DNA from: Salvia splendens
Lineage: Eukaryota > Streptophyta > Magnoliopsida > Lamiales > Lamiaceae
NCBI RefSeq assembly: GCF_004379255.2
Contig: NC_056038.1
Coordinates: 23,734,061-23,798,060 of the forward strand
DNA length: 64,000 nucleotides
Direction of reading: 5' to 3'
Part shown: positions 40,603 to 52,085 of the stretch, piece after piece
Position numbering within the stretch: position 1 is the first letter of the stretch
How the letters are laid out: every line of letters begins with the position of its first letter
Program-made: the position numbers and the translations under genes
The notes under the pieces: model-generated
The model's input: the letters and a program-made list of their open reading frames with translations, nothing else
Database searches by the model: none
Told to the model about the DNA's origin: nothing

Positions 40603-40614
40603 TGGTATCAGAGC
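40603..40614 (+). promoter_or_regulatory. Primer-binding site, initiator Met tRNA
   Basis: TGGTATCAGAGC complements the 3' end of plant initiator tRNA-Met and lies seven bases after the 5' LTR, as expected for priming minus-strand DNA. Confidence 0.9.
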
Positions 40615-40879
40615 GGGGATAGAATCCCGCTGGGACATGGCATTCATGAATATCATATGATACATTTTGGTTAGAAGTTTTATTTGCATTTGTATTATCA
40701 TAAACATGTCTCACTGAAGAGAGAAGGGTCAGCCGCCCTGCATCATCAATTAATTTTAGAAACATCTCATATACATATTGCATCATATGGTGATTTCCAG
40801 TAAATACATGGACCAATGATGAGTCAGAGGTAGAAACATTAAATAGCACCGAAAAGTGGAATTGTTGACTTTATGAGAC

Positions 40880-41200
40880 TACTGATCCGACCGAGGCCAA
40901 GATATGGTTGAAAAGGATAGAACAAGTGTTCAATCGGATGAGTTGTATGTCAGAAGAATGTTTTGATTATACAGTGTCTCTTTTTTGAAGTAATATTTAC
41001 TATTGGGCAAAAACAGTCTCACAAGCTATTATACAACCTTTGGTACTAAGTTCAGACGATTTTCCTAGAGAATTTAATGATAAATATATGCAAGAAGTGT
41101 ATTGTGATGAGAAGTAAAGAGAGTTTTTGTCTTTACAAAGAACTATGTTTGTTGTTGATTATGAGCTGGCATTGTTTCAGTATACACGGTTTATCTAGAC
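40880..41200 (+). pseudogene. Decayed chromovirus gag
   Basis: Translation gives EAKIWLKRIEQVFNRMSC, then YYWAKTVSQ and FPREFNDKYMQEVYCDEK, the signature order of Ty3 gag (retrotransposon gag family), interrupted by at least two stops (TGA near 40987, TAA near 41115). Confidence 0.75.
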
Positions 41201-42220
41201 TGCGTGGTGCGAGTTAATTCAGTTGAGCTGCCAGCGAATATTGATTCTCTTGTTCATACACAAATTTAATATTATCATGGGTATAAACTGGTTGTCACTT
41301 CATCGAACTAAGGCAACTTGTCATGTTAAAGAAATGGTAATATAATCATCGAGACGAGATCGAGTGATATTTAATGGTATCGACCAATTGTAACTTGTCG
41401 TATATTGCTACATCGGCTTTTCGATTTATTCAAAGTGGAGATTTGCTTGGATTAGCATCTGATCAAGAGACAAAATTCACTATTGAGTTACTACAAGGTA
41501 CTGTATCTATTTCTATTCATCCTTATCAAATGTCTTGATTAGAGTTTCAAGAGTTAAATAAATAGTTGCAAGAGTTGTCAGACAAGAGATATGTATGACT
41601 CAATGTTTTACTTTGGAGAGCATCAATATTATTTTTGAAGAAGAAAGACGACACACTGCGACATTATATACACTATTGGAAGTCGAATCAAGTGACTGTG
41701 AAAAATAAATATCTATTACCGAGATTAGAAGACTTATTTGATCAATTTCAAGGTACATGATATTATGTTATTTACAGTAATGCACTGCAACATGGATTTG
41801 GTTTTCTATATCTGATCTGGATTTTTATTAAAAAAATGGAAAGTTTATTGCTTATGCGACAAGGACAATCATGAGTACATGAAGCTTCTTATTTTCTTTC
41901 TGATTTGAATTTAGCAGTGTTGTTTTCCTTCGAAGATTCGGCATCATTATTTGTATGGAGGACTTCGTCGAATTCTGGTTGATCACGAGAGTCTGAAATA
42001 TTTGAAGAATAAGGAGTTGAATATGAGACTAAGACATTGGATGGAGTTTCTTAAAGAATATGATTGCACCATCGAATACCATCTTGAGAAGGAAAATGTT
42101 GTTACAGATACTTTGAGTTACAAGTCAAGCAGAGTGATTACACATATGCAAATAACATCATTATTAAAGTATTATTGGTGGTCGAAGATGAAGAAGAAAG
42201 TCGTAGAGTTGTTTCAAGGT
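41201..42220 (+). pseudogene. Decayed protease/RT/RNase H region
   Basis: Short scrambled pieces of reverse transcriptase are visible in changing frames. The clearest block is RNase H at about 41960-42130 with DHESLKYLKNKELNMRLRHW and a CTIEYHLEKENVVTDTLS tail. Most of RT is missing. Confidence 0.65.
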
Positions 42221-42649
42221 GTTTGATATGTCAACAGGTTAAAGCAGAACAGTGTGTACCTACAGGTTTGTTGAAGCCTTTAACTATTCTAGTCTCAAAA
42301 TGAGAACGCATTACTATAGATTTTGGTACAGGGTCATCGGTAACACAAAAGAGGAATTATATTATTTAGATGATTCTAGAAAAACTGAGTAAGTTAGCAC
42401 ATTTCTTATCTATTTGTTGGATTTCTTCGTTATATCACTTAACTGAAAAGTATGCGAAAGATGCAGCACGGTTTTATGGTATTCTATCTTTTATGTCTAG
42501 CGGAGATCTGCAATTTACTATATATGGAGACATGATTATATTTAAGTAATGTTTTTGACCATCAGAAAGATGGTAAGTCAGATAGAACTATATATGCCTT
42601 GGAAGAAATGCTTTGTGCTTGTGTTACTGAATTTCAGGGTTCGCGGGAT

Positions 42650-43306
42650 TAGTATATTATTCTAATAGAGTTTGCATGTAGTGATCAATTTCATTTATAA
42701 CACTGTATGAGACATTGTATGGTAGAAAATATAGAAGTCCAGTATATACAGCTTGTAGAAGGACCAGAAATTATCCAGGAAACTGTTTCTAAGATTGATA
42801 TCATTAAAAGCAGATTGAAGGCGACACAAGACAGACAAAAGAGTTATTATGATCAGCATTGGAAAGAGATGGAATATGAGGTTGGAGATAAAGTTTTCTT
42901 GCGAGTCTCACCTTGGAAAGGAGTAATACGATTTGGACATAAAGGTAAGTTGAGTCCTTGTTATATTGGGCCCTGTGATATTGTCGAAAGAGTTGGACCA
43001 TTGGCGTACAGGTTAGCACTACCTCCGGAATTAGTACAGATTCATAATATTTTCCACGTCAGTATGATTCGACGTTATCGATCTGATCCTTCACATATTT
43101 TGAAAGATACTGATATACAGATTTCTGAGAAATTGAGTTATATAGAAGAACATGTCAATATAGTGGACCACCAGATAAAGCAATTCCGAAGAAAAGATAT
43201 TCCAATGGTAAAAGTTAGTTGGCGGAATCACAGGGTCGAAGAGGATACTTGGGAAACTGAAGAAAAAAAAATGAAAAAGAACTATCCACATCTGTTTACG
43301 GGTTAG
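42650..43306 (+). pseudogene. Chromovirus integrase end plus chromodomain
   Basis: The TLYETLYGRKYRSPVY block (about 42700) is in a different frame from the long open frame that follows. That frame keeps VGDKVFLRVSPWKGVIRFG, LAYRLALPPELVQIHNIFHV and a C-terminal chromodomain with MVKVSWRNHRVEEDTWETE, stopping at 43306. The chromodomain frame is intact over about 200 residues although the rest of pol is ruined. Confidence 0.8.
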
Positions 43307-43363
43307 TGATTTTATTGGATGCATTAACTCATGGAGAAAGCGAATTTTGCGGACAAAATTCTT

Positions 43364-43378
43364 AAAGAGGGGAAGAAT
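43364..43378 (+). promoter_or_regulatory. Polypurine tract
   Basis: AAAGAGGGGAAGAAT directly precedes the TG of the 3' LTR and would prime plus-strand DNA. Confidence 0.85.
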
Positions 43379-44882
43379 TGTGACATCCATGACCCAAAAT
43401 ATGCTTTATTTTTACATATTAGCATTTATATTCATTGGAAGTATAGATATATAAATGGATTGTTATAAAATATGGTATTATATTAAAACTATGTTCAGTA
43501 TAATTAATCTAAGTCTGTATATTAAGAATGTATATAGCAATTTAAATATTTAACTAATGAAAGTAATAAAACCATATAGATATATACGTATATGTGTTTG
43601 TATAAGAAATGTAGTCCAATATTTTAATAGTTAAAGTACTTATACATATGTAGCTTGAGTTCTTTGATAAAAAAATATATTTGATTACACATAGAGACAC
43701 GTGTAAGAAAAGAAAGAGGAAGATCTGGCCCTATCGTCTCATACTTTTGACGCGTGTGGCAAGGTGAAGATGAATCTTTTTATATAGGAGGGAGAATAAT
43801 AAAAGAAAGGAGAAGAACATCAAGAGAGAAAAGAGGAAAAGAAATAGAGAGTTAGGAGGGAGAAGGAAATAAGAAAAAAAAATAGTGATCTTGATGTTCG
43901 AAAGCTATAAATCAAGATTTGGAATCTTTGGCATAAGTAGGTGTGTATAAATCACACTTTTAATTTTACATGTTTTACTTGCTTCCTTGCTAGGTGTTAA
44001 ACAAAATGAATGATTCGATTATATGATGTGATCCAATATGATTATGTGTTATTTGATATAGATGGTGGAATATGATATGGATATGTGATTGGTCCAATGA
44101 ATATGATGTTGTAAATGAATTATATGATAGAAATATGTAATTGATGTTTTACATATGGTATTGAAAGTACATGAATCATGTGATTAAAAAGGATCTGTGA
44201 CAGCCTTGTACTGGATCTGAAATTACAGAGGGACCTATGAGTCCAAATACAGAGGGACCTATGTGTCCAAATATAGAGGGACCTATGAGTCCAAATACAA
44301 AGGGACCTATGAGTCCAAATCATAATGGGACCTACGGGTCAATCATAGAGGAATCCCGGGCAGATACCAGGCTTGACTGTTACAGAATAATAAATTGAAT
44401 AGAGTGACATATGCATATGAATATGAAATGGTTTGTTTTTAAATTATGTTATATATGGTTTTTTATTATATGTATTGATAAAAGAATATGCTTGATGTTT
44501 GTATCATGTGAGATTAAAGGTGGAAATTTATATATACTGAGTTGTGGCTCATATAAACCACTAAATTTTTCAGGAATAAGATAGCAGTAAAGTTTTGACT
44601 GACATGGGTCATAGGAACTCCACGTGTTATTAGGTTCGGCGGCTGACACATATTGGCAACCTTCTTCTCCACGTCATTTTGCATGTAGATAAATGTATAG
44701 TATATAGACTAGTGTGAGGGTTCCACTACTTTACATGATATTTTGAAATATGTATCGGATAAGTGTTGGTTTGAACTTGTATAATATGGATGTTCTATGA
44801 ATTAGACACGTGTATTGATTCCTTTTATGATAAGGGATTTATTTATTAAAAGAGTATACGTCAGAGGGGTTGAGGTGTGAGA
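43379..44882 (+). repeat. 3' LTR of the chromovirus
   Basis: Same length and boundaries as the 5' LTR. Differences seen by eye include TATATTG against TATATGG and TACAGAGGG against TACAAAGGG. Confidence 0.92.
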
Positions 44883-45603
44883 ATCAAGGCTGCGAAGAAC
44901 AAGGGGAAGGCGACGACGACATCATCCTCGACCGCCGCTCCCGGTCCCGACCCCGACCCCGACCCCGAGCCCGACGACCGCCGCGTATGTGGGGGTGGCA
45001 AGAGCCTCGATGGCGCGGACGTTGTTGCAGACGCACAAGGCCCTCGAGAAGTGTACGGACCCCACCAAAGCCGAATACCTCCAGGGGTTGATCGATGAGC
45101 TGCGCCGGGAGTTGGGAATTGCGTAGATTAGCCAACTTGAATCGTGTAACTTTTGTTGCAGTATTCGTCGGTTTTTAGCTACTTGTTGTGATTTTTAATT
45201 AGTTTGCATTATATATTTGAAAACATTTAAATTAATTAATTAAATAATAGTAAAACATATAGGGCGCGCCTTAAGCGCCCCACTGCAGGTGGGAGGGTAG
45301 GAGAATAAAATGATGACGTGGCGGTGCATAAGGCGCGCCTTAGGGCGCCCCATTGCTAATGCTCTTATGTAGAAGAAGCATAGCAAGAAAATAACAGTTA
45401 AGATGGTGCTGCTTCTCTCCCGTTGATCATGCAGCACCAATTTCCCACTTGCCAGAGCGCACCCCACTTCATTTGACAACAATGGCCCCACTCAATCATT
45501 CTAGCCATAGAGATCGAAAGCATCTGAAATTAAATACGACTACTACTACTTGTTCTTGTTTGTTTCAATTAATCATAAGGAGAAAAATGCCACATTGCGA
45601 AAC

Positions 45604-45613
45604 CTATATATAG
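45604..45613 (+). promoter_or_regulatory. TATA box of the TRAF-type gene
   Basis: CTATATATAG lies about 100 bp upstream of a likely 5' UTR splice donor (CAG|GTGAAG at 45707/45708). The matching acceptor TTCGTAG at 46220 sits two bases before the ATG, so a 513-bp leader intron is inferred. Confidence 0.5.
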
Positions 45614-46222
45614 ATACGGGTCTTCAAATCCGCCTTTGACAAACATACACGTTTAGAGATAGACACAAAACAATCAGCTCCAAGGAGAATATTTATTTTT
45701 ATCTCAGGTGAAGCATTTTCCGACTCCAAAATTCTTATATTTCTTTCCAATTCTCTTGTACCTTCACTCTGAGATCGTCAAAGGCATCACCACTTTAACA
45801 TTTTCAATTTTCCTTCTCTCTGTTTTTTATTCCATCATGATTGCCCTATTCTCGACGGATCTTCCTTTCTTCGCTTTTTATTGATAGCAAAGATTGAGGA
45901 TGGAATGATGAGATTATATTGATATATGCAAATGCACTGCATTTTCTTTTTTATTTGTGATTTACAATTAGATCAATAGAATTTTTGTGATTCGAACCAA
46001 AGAAAGCCATCCATTTCTTGTATGTCAGGAAGGCATCCATGACACATTGTATCTAAAGCCATCAAAATAATTACTCTTCTTTATAGTAATAGGAAGATAT
46101 CACAGAATCGTTTTATGTATAGGTAGGTTTGATTTTGATCAAAGTAGAAGAAATGTGCATTTTCAACAACTGGAGGTTTTATTGCTTATATCTGATTTGA
46201 TTTTACACTTGTGTTCGTAGAC

Positions 46223-48020
46223 ATGGATCCGCCAACTGATGATATCGAGCTTAAACCCGAGACACTTGAAGAAGAAATAGAGGGTGGACCTTTGTTTCAT
46301 TGTGATTTTTGTGATGCTGACGTAGTTGATAAAATAGCTCAATCATTTCTACCTGGTTTGGCTTCGGCATGCATTGACAACACAACCGGAGGTCTGTTTA
46401 AGACCCCTGCTAATGTGGCTGCTGACATCAGGAAAGAAATGGTCGATTACCTTGTCCAACGAAGTGAAAATTTCGTGGCTGAATCGGTTGTCCTAGAAGG
46501 TGTTGGGGATGTGGAAGTATCTGCAGACTCTTACGATATTATATCTGACTTTGTTGATGACTTTGTGCATTCAAAAAGAAATTTCTTCAGCCGAGTTTCA
46601 GGATGGATACTGAGTGAGAAAAGAGAAGACTGGATAGATGATCTAGTACAGGAGATGGAAATAAATGGATTTTGGTTGCTGAACCGGAGGAGCACAGTTG
46701 CACAAACGCTGTTGAAAAATCTAGATTTCAGAAACACATATCATTGCAACATGAATTTCAAGTCCCTGGGAGATTTAGAAAAGCACAAATTGAGCTGCGG
46801 TTTTAGGACATTGTCCTGCGGTAATGAGGGATGCGATTCTTCATTTAGTGCGGCTAAGATGGAGCATCATGATTCTACCTGTGCTTTTAAAATGCTTTCA
46901 TGCGAGCAGAAGTGCCCGGACATCATAATGAGACGCGAGATGGACAGACATTGCATCACTACATGTCCCATGAAGCTTGTCAAATGCCCTTTTCAGTCAG
47001 TAGGATGCCAATCCACGGTTCCTCAACGTACAATCGAGCAGCACAGGTCTGATAATCTCCCCAGCCACCTGCTTTATATCATCCAGCTTTCTCACAAGGG
47101 AACATCACTACAAGCTCTGAAACAAAGGGTGCAAGAACTGGAAAAGGTAAGTCTCCTAGCTAGTGCTAGTGTATAACCAACTTACAATGAAATTGAAGAT
47201 ACAAAAGCTCTGGCGAGTTTTCTAAACACTAATGACTCCTTTAAATCTAATAACGAAATATTGATTTGAAAAAACATCTGTCTAGTTGAAATACAATACT
47301 CACTCCGTCCCATAAAAATATGGACAATTGATATGTAACACGGGAATTAAGACAAAATTGGAAAAGTAAGAGAGAGGAGGAGAAGGGTAGTTAATGTAGT
47401 TAGTGGATAGTGGGACCCACGTTATTAGTACTCTCTCGGTTTCATGTTAATTGAGTTATTTTTCTATTTTGGGAAGTTCCAAGTTAATTGAGTCATTTCT
47501 ATTTTTGGCAAAAAGTAATCCTATCATTTACTTTATTCTCTCTCCATCTCTCTTACTTATTTTCTTTTACTTTATTCACCATCCTTTTAACACACTATTC
47601 TTAAACTCCGTGCTGAAAAGAAATGTCTCTATTAATAAGGAATGGAGGGAGTAATAAATTGAGATAGCTTTCTAAAAATGGAATGCACATATTTTTGTGG
47701 GACGAACGAAAATGCAAAGTGCACATATTTTTATGGGACGGAGGGAATAACCTTTATTCTCATGACAGGTAGCATCTCCCGGACGACTAGCATCAGCTCG
47801 TGATGCTAGATCTCTGACGTATGTGGTTAAGGATCTTGAAGCAAAACTTGGTCCTATAAAGGAGCATACAAAGAAGAAAAGCGATGAAGATGTTAAAGAT
47901 TTGACTGATCTAAGGGAGGAGAAGACAAACATAGTGGCTAAACAAGTCAGGTTTGATGCTGAAAGGGAAACAATTGGTATTTCTGAGTCATCCCGCGCCC
48001 CCAATGAATCATTCAACTAG
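46223..48020 (+). CDS. TRAF-type zinc-finger protein
   Basis: Two coding exons (46223-47146 and 47769-48020) join to 1176 nt (391 residues) across a GT-AG intron. The first ATG after the leader acceptor is used; the codons before it are intronic. The middle holds Cys/His pairs spaced as in TRAF-type fingers: YHCNMNFKSLGDLEKHKLSC, then FRTLSCGNEGC, FKMLSCEQKCP and VKCPFQSVGC, each followed by a His-rich helix. A helical C-terminus (LKQRVQELEK, later KDLEAKLGPIKEHTKKK) may form a coiled coil. The domain order resembles the plant TRAF-type zinc finger-related family with an HCDFCD motif near the N-terminus; its biochemical role is not well defined. The intron is occupied by nested MITEs. Confidence 0.85.
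47299..47747. mobile_element. MITE in the TRAF gene intron, host of a second MITE
   Basis: CTCACTCCGTCCCATAAAAA pairs with the inverted TTCCCTCCGTCCCATAAAAA; TA on both sides. It is interrupted by the element at 47431-47651. Confidence 0.8.
47431..47651. mobile_element. Inner MITE
   Basis: CTCTCTCGGTTTCATGTTAA pairs with the inverted CTCCCTCCATTCCTTATTAA; TA on both sides within the outer MITE. Confidence 0.75.
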
Positions 48021-48103
48021 TATCAAGAATGGGTCACCTCGTGGGGAACAAGGAATTAGAAAAAAAGAGATGTGATATATATAGAGAGAGTCGCGTTATA
48101 ATA

Positions 48104-48321
48104 AAACTAATTTCCAATCCACAATCCAGAATTCTTTCTATTTTGTTTATTAAATTTATCAACACAAAGACATAACTTTATCGACCGTCTTGTGTTGATA
48201 CAATTATGTTTTTGTGTCGATATTTAAATTTATATGTTATGTTGATAAAATTATGTCTTTGTGTTGATAAATTTAATAAATAAAATTGAAAGAATTCTGG
48301 CTTATGGATTGAAAATTAGTT
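48104..48321. mobile_element. Foldback MITE 3' of the TRAF gene
   Basis: Inverted arms of about 90 bp contain AACTAATTTCCAATCC at the end and CAGAATTCTTTCTATTTTG further in. The centre is a short TTGTGTTGAT-rich loop. It begins about 85 bp after the stop codon and may overlap the 3' UTR. Confidence 0.7.
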
Positions 48322-49279
48322 GCATTTGATTACAATCCTACATATAAACACAACTTTAATTGAGATTACACAGGTACGGTTATCCGACACACTGAAGAGT
48401 TGTACATGAGTTTTTTTTGCCACTTCCTTTTTTATATCCATAAAATCATCAGTTGAGAATATAAGTGTCTTGTATCCACAAACATTAATTCATAAAATGA
48501 ACGGAAAAATAAATTGCTTTCATTTGACATCCGCAAAACATATGGTATTGGACAGTGAGTAGGGTATTCATAAAAAAATATAACAGGAAAATAAATTGCA
48601 TTCATTTGACATCCACATATCAAAGCATATAAAATTTTGAATTAAATTGCACAATTATTTAAAATCAAAACATATGGTATTAGTGATGAGAATCAGAGCC
48701 TATATACTGAAATACAATTCTATAATGTAATAATATTAGTCATTCTCAAATAATGATCACTGTCACCCAAGATGCTACGCTATCGGTTGACGAAATTCTC
48801 ACACACGTTGACAAGTTAAAGTAACGTTTGACCAACTCCGTATGCTAAATGTTACTTGGTATAGATTTCGAAATGGATAACTACCAAGATCTTATACTTG
48901 ATTTATACAACAAGAAGTATCTGTCCCAACGTAATCCAATAAGTGGTATACCATACTCCAATGTCATCTGTCATCCAAGACATGAAGTGGCTTCAGATAG
49001 ATGCCAACAATCATCCACAATAAACTGTCCACTTCTATTTAGGTTGAGAATGATTATTACTTACTTCTATAAGATAAATTATTTTTCTATAAATTAAATA
49101 ACAAAGAATGATAAATGACAAACCATATAATAGAAAAATTCTTCTCATGAATGTAGGAAATTGGGTTTTATCACTATGAAATGGAGTATTTTTCAGTATA
49201 TACATTTACAATTTGTCAATTATACCGAAATTATTGTCCCACGTATACTTTACATGACATTGTCCTTGATAACATCTAA
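48322..49279. other. Intergenic, no gene recognised
   Basis: A duplicated word AAATAAATTGCATTCATTTG with GACATCC (near 48510 and 48592) is the only repeat noticed. An 82-codon frame at 48849-49097 has no recognisable features. Confidence 0.4.
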
Positions 49280-49926
49280 GAGCATCCACAACGGTGTCCT
49301 TGCCGACGGACGTGCTCTTGTCGTCGGCAAGGACAAGCCCTGTCCGCCACTGTACTCTTGCCGACGGCAGGGCGCTACTCTATGCATAGAGCACGAGGCG
49401 TCGACGTGGCATGCTCTAATTGACCCGTTGGTTTATCATTTTTTATTATTTTTTAAAAAAATCTAAAAAAATCTGAAAAATTCAGATTTAATAAAAAAAA
49501 ATATTTTCCCACTTCCTAATAAAATATATCCATTTTTTCATACTTTTAATTTATTTTTTCATTATTTTTATCCCAAAATTCATACTTTCATCTATAAATA
49601 CTCTCATTTCAAGCACAAAAAATTACACTATACCAAACAACTCTCTCAATCTCAATTTTTAGGATTTCAATTATGTAATTTTTAATTTTTAGGATTTTAA
49701 TTATGTAATTTTTTATAATTTGTAATATTATTCCGGGTAATTTTAATGCATTTTAATATTGCGAAAATGTTTTTATTTAAATTGAATAATAGAATGGTGG
49801 GACCCCTGAGCTTGTCCTTGCGGAAGAGCACGGATGTGGGTGTTGTGCAAGACCTAAGAGCAGGGAGTAAAAGTGGGTCCGGACTCACATCCGTGCTCGT
49901 TGGCAAGAGAACGGATGTGGATGCTC
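49280..49926. mobile_element. PIF/Harbinger-type MITE
   Basis: Ends GAGCATCCACAACGG and, inverted, GAGCATCCACATCCG; TAA on both sides (49277-49279, 49927-49929). The interior resembles one unit of the array at 19302-21400. Confidence 0.85.
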
Positions 49927-49929
49927 TAA

Positions 49930-50465
49930 CACTCATCACTTCCACATTCCACTTGGTGATTAAACATTGTGTCAAATACTAGCATTCTTTTCTCGCATTC
50001 AAGATATCCATATTTCCTTTTTTTAGTTTGTCTAATTCAGATATTCATTTTCTATATTTAAAAATAAAATAATCTCTCTTCATTAAAATATTAACTATTT
50101 TTTTTCTCTTTACTTACTCTATCGAACAAACTTCTTCTAAAATCTTATGTCACTCAAGAATGTGGACATCTTAAGTGGGATAGAGTGGGACGGTTTGTAT
50201 TAAAAATTCAAAAAACATTTTAGATATTAAAAAGTTATTACTATTAAAATAATTTTATATGATATGAATTTTAATATAAAACTAAAAATAAAGATAATTA
50301 TGTTTTATAAATATAAGAAAAGAAATATATATTACTATTACATAAAAAATTTAAATACTCCTACTAGATAAGAACGATGAACGGTCCAAAACAAAAAAAA
50401 AAGAAGTTATTTTTAATTAGTTGTAAATGGAAAACTCAATTAATAAGAATTGGTGGTAATAGAAG
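49930..50465. other. AT-rich upstream region of the SOD gene
   Basis: Contains a right-end-like MITE word (CTTAAGTGGGATAGAGTGGGACGG, about 50170) without a clear left end. No promoter element is distinct. Confidence 0.35.
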
Positions 50466-52085
50466 ATGGCCATGGGGGGAGTGAAAGCGGTGGCCGTCAT
50501 CTCCGGCGCAGATAACGTCAAAGGATTCGTCCACTTCATCCAACACTCTTCCGGTAATAATCTCTTCTTCTGTTTACTGATTGGAGTAATTATTAGCTGA
50601 ATGATTGATTAATATCCTGTATGTAAGTGTTAATTAAGGTACCCTCGTGGAAGGAAGAATCAGCGGACTCCGTCCCGGCCTCCATGCCTTTCATATCCAC
50701 GCTCTCGGCGACACAACCAATGGCTGCAATTCTACTGGTCTCTCTTCCTCTTTCATTTAATTTAATTACTCTCAACTTATTCCCTCAATTTATTTATTTA
50801 TTTCTCAGGACCTCATTTCAACCCTTTAAACAAGCATCACGGCTCTCCCTTGGATGATCTGCGCCACGCCGGTGACCTCGGAAACATTGTCGCCGCCTCA
50901 GACGGTGCCGTGTGCCTCCCCAAATCATACCTCATCAGTATTTTATTTCTCACAATTAAATTAACCCATTTTTTTTAATTTTTCAGGGGTTGCTGACATT
51001 TCAATTATTGATAATCAGGTAATTATACGATTCTTACAATCACTAGTACTATAATTTAGAGTGATTGCAGTACATAGAGGTGTGAAAGTATTATTTACCT
51101 ACTCTAGAAAGCATTACTAATACAACTCAAAAAATCTAACCACTGACAGCATAAGAGTCGTTCAATTGCCATGATTACTTGTGATTAAAAGTTATTATGA
51201 CTAATCGCCATGATTACTTGTGATTAAAAGTTATTATGACTAATCTTTATCTCTTGTTCGGTTACATTTTTCTCAAAAATTCGGCTAATGATTACATTGT
51301 ATCTCATGATTAGCCATCTTACCTTCACCTCTATAACTAATTTAATCCTAGACAAATTCTATTGTGACTTGTCACATAATATTGTATCTCACTATTAACT
51401 TGTTTAACGAACCCAGCATCACCATAATACTTACTCCATATGAATACTGCTCCAACCTTGGTACTCCTTATTTACAGATTCCACTGAGTGGACAGTACTC
51501 CATTCTAGGAAGAGCTGTTGTTGTACATGCTGATCCTGATGACCTTGGGAAAGGTATAATCACTCTACTGCACCTCCTTGTTGATAATTTCTTTCTTTTG
51601 CTGTCGTTGACATATCATTAACAGGTGGACATGAACTCAGCAAAACTACTGGAAATGCTGGTGCAAGAATCGGTTGTGGTATGTGTAATCATCTCGCCCC
51701 TTTTCTTTACCTTCTATTGTGGACGGGAGTTGTGATAGGATGATTGGATGAGGGTGTACAAGTGATAAACACTCTTGAACTACTTCTTATATCTACTTTT
51801 TCCGGGGATAGTATATCGCTGTCATCTACCTAGTTCACCACTACAGTAAGGTCACATTAGGTTCCCCTGTGAAGGGTTGATTTATAAGACAAATGTAACT
51901 TCAATTTTGATCAAGCGACGAGTAAAATTATCTGTAGTTAATTCTGTGTGGAGCTAATGTATCATTACCAGTCTTGTATTCAGTATCATTTTGATTTATT
52001 TGGCAGATGTGGAGCAGTTTTTGTGCTGATGATTTTTCTGTCGTTATGTTCGGCAGGAATAATTGGGCTCCAGTCATCTGTTTAA
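50466..52085 (+). CDS. CSD3: Cu/Zn superoxide dismutase, CSD3 type
   Basis: Seven exons join to 474 nt (157 residues): 50466-50553, 50639-50737, 50809-50904, 50987-51018, 51478-51553, 51625-51678, 52057-52085. The enzyme converts superoxide to oxygen and hydrogen peroxide. Copper ligands His48, His50, His65 and His122 and zinc ligands His65, His73, His82 and Asp85 are all present, as are the disulfide Cys59 (TNGCN) and the Cys and Arg of GARIGCG. No transit peptide is present. [21 protein letters not shown] is the version typical of the CSD3 class. Arabidopsis CSD3 ends in a peroxisomal AKL; here the protein ends GLQSSV, so a cytosolic location is as likely. Intron 4 is the longest and carries a short direct duplication near 51160-51240. 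Confidence 0.93.

Larger units (their letters stand above)
39092..44882 (+). mobile_element. Young non-autonomous Ty3 chromovirus
   Basis: Two LTRs of exactly 1504 bp (39092-40595 and 43379-44882), the 5-bp duplication ATCAA (39087-39091, 44883-44887), an initiator-tRNA primer-binding site and a polypurine tract define a complete insertion of 5791 bp. The LTRs differ at very few positions noticed by eye, so the insertion is recent. The 2.78-kb internal region is strongly decayed and shortened, so the element was probably mobilised by proteins made elsewhere. Confidence 0.93.
38265..45126 (+). pseudogene. PIF/Harbinger ORF1 (Myb-like, NAM-associated), split and frameshifted
   Basis: The open frame from the ATG at 38265 runs to 39091, where a retrotransposon enters after codon GGC-ATC-AA. 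It resumes at 44888 (KAAKNKGKATTT) once the insert and one copy of the ATCAA duplication are removed. The N-terminal half has a Myb/SANT-like helical region (LVLARCWVDISEDP ... YWERIAERCNE), followed by a NAM-associated-type C-terminal domain. Such proteins are often labelled glutathione S-transferase T3-like in databases, a misnomer. Downstream, a run of five G at 44991-44995 shifts the frame; with four G the protein continues through LLQTHKALEKCTDPTKAEYL to a TAG at 45124-45126. The as-read frame ends at 45098. Both the split and the shift make it a pseudogene. Confidence 0.8.
37970..45364 (+). mobile_element. PIF/Harbinger element carrying an ORF1 gene
   Basis: Ends GAGCACCCACAATGG and, inverted, GAGCATTAGCAATGG, flanked by TTA on both sides (37967-37969 and 45365-45367). 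These termini and the 3-bp TTA duplication are those of PIF/Harbinger elements. Without the retrotransposon at 39092-44882 the element is about 1.6 kb. It carries only the Myb-like ORF1; no DDE transposase ORF2 is present, so it would depend on another element. Confidence 0.8.
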
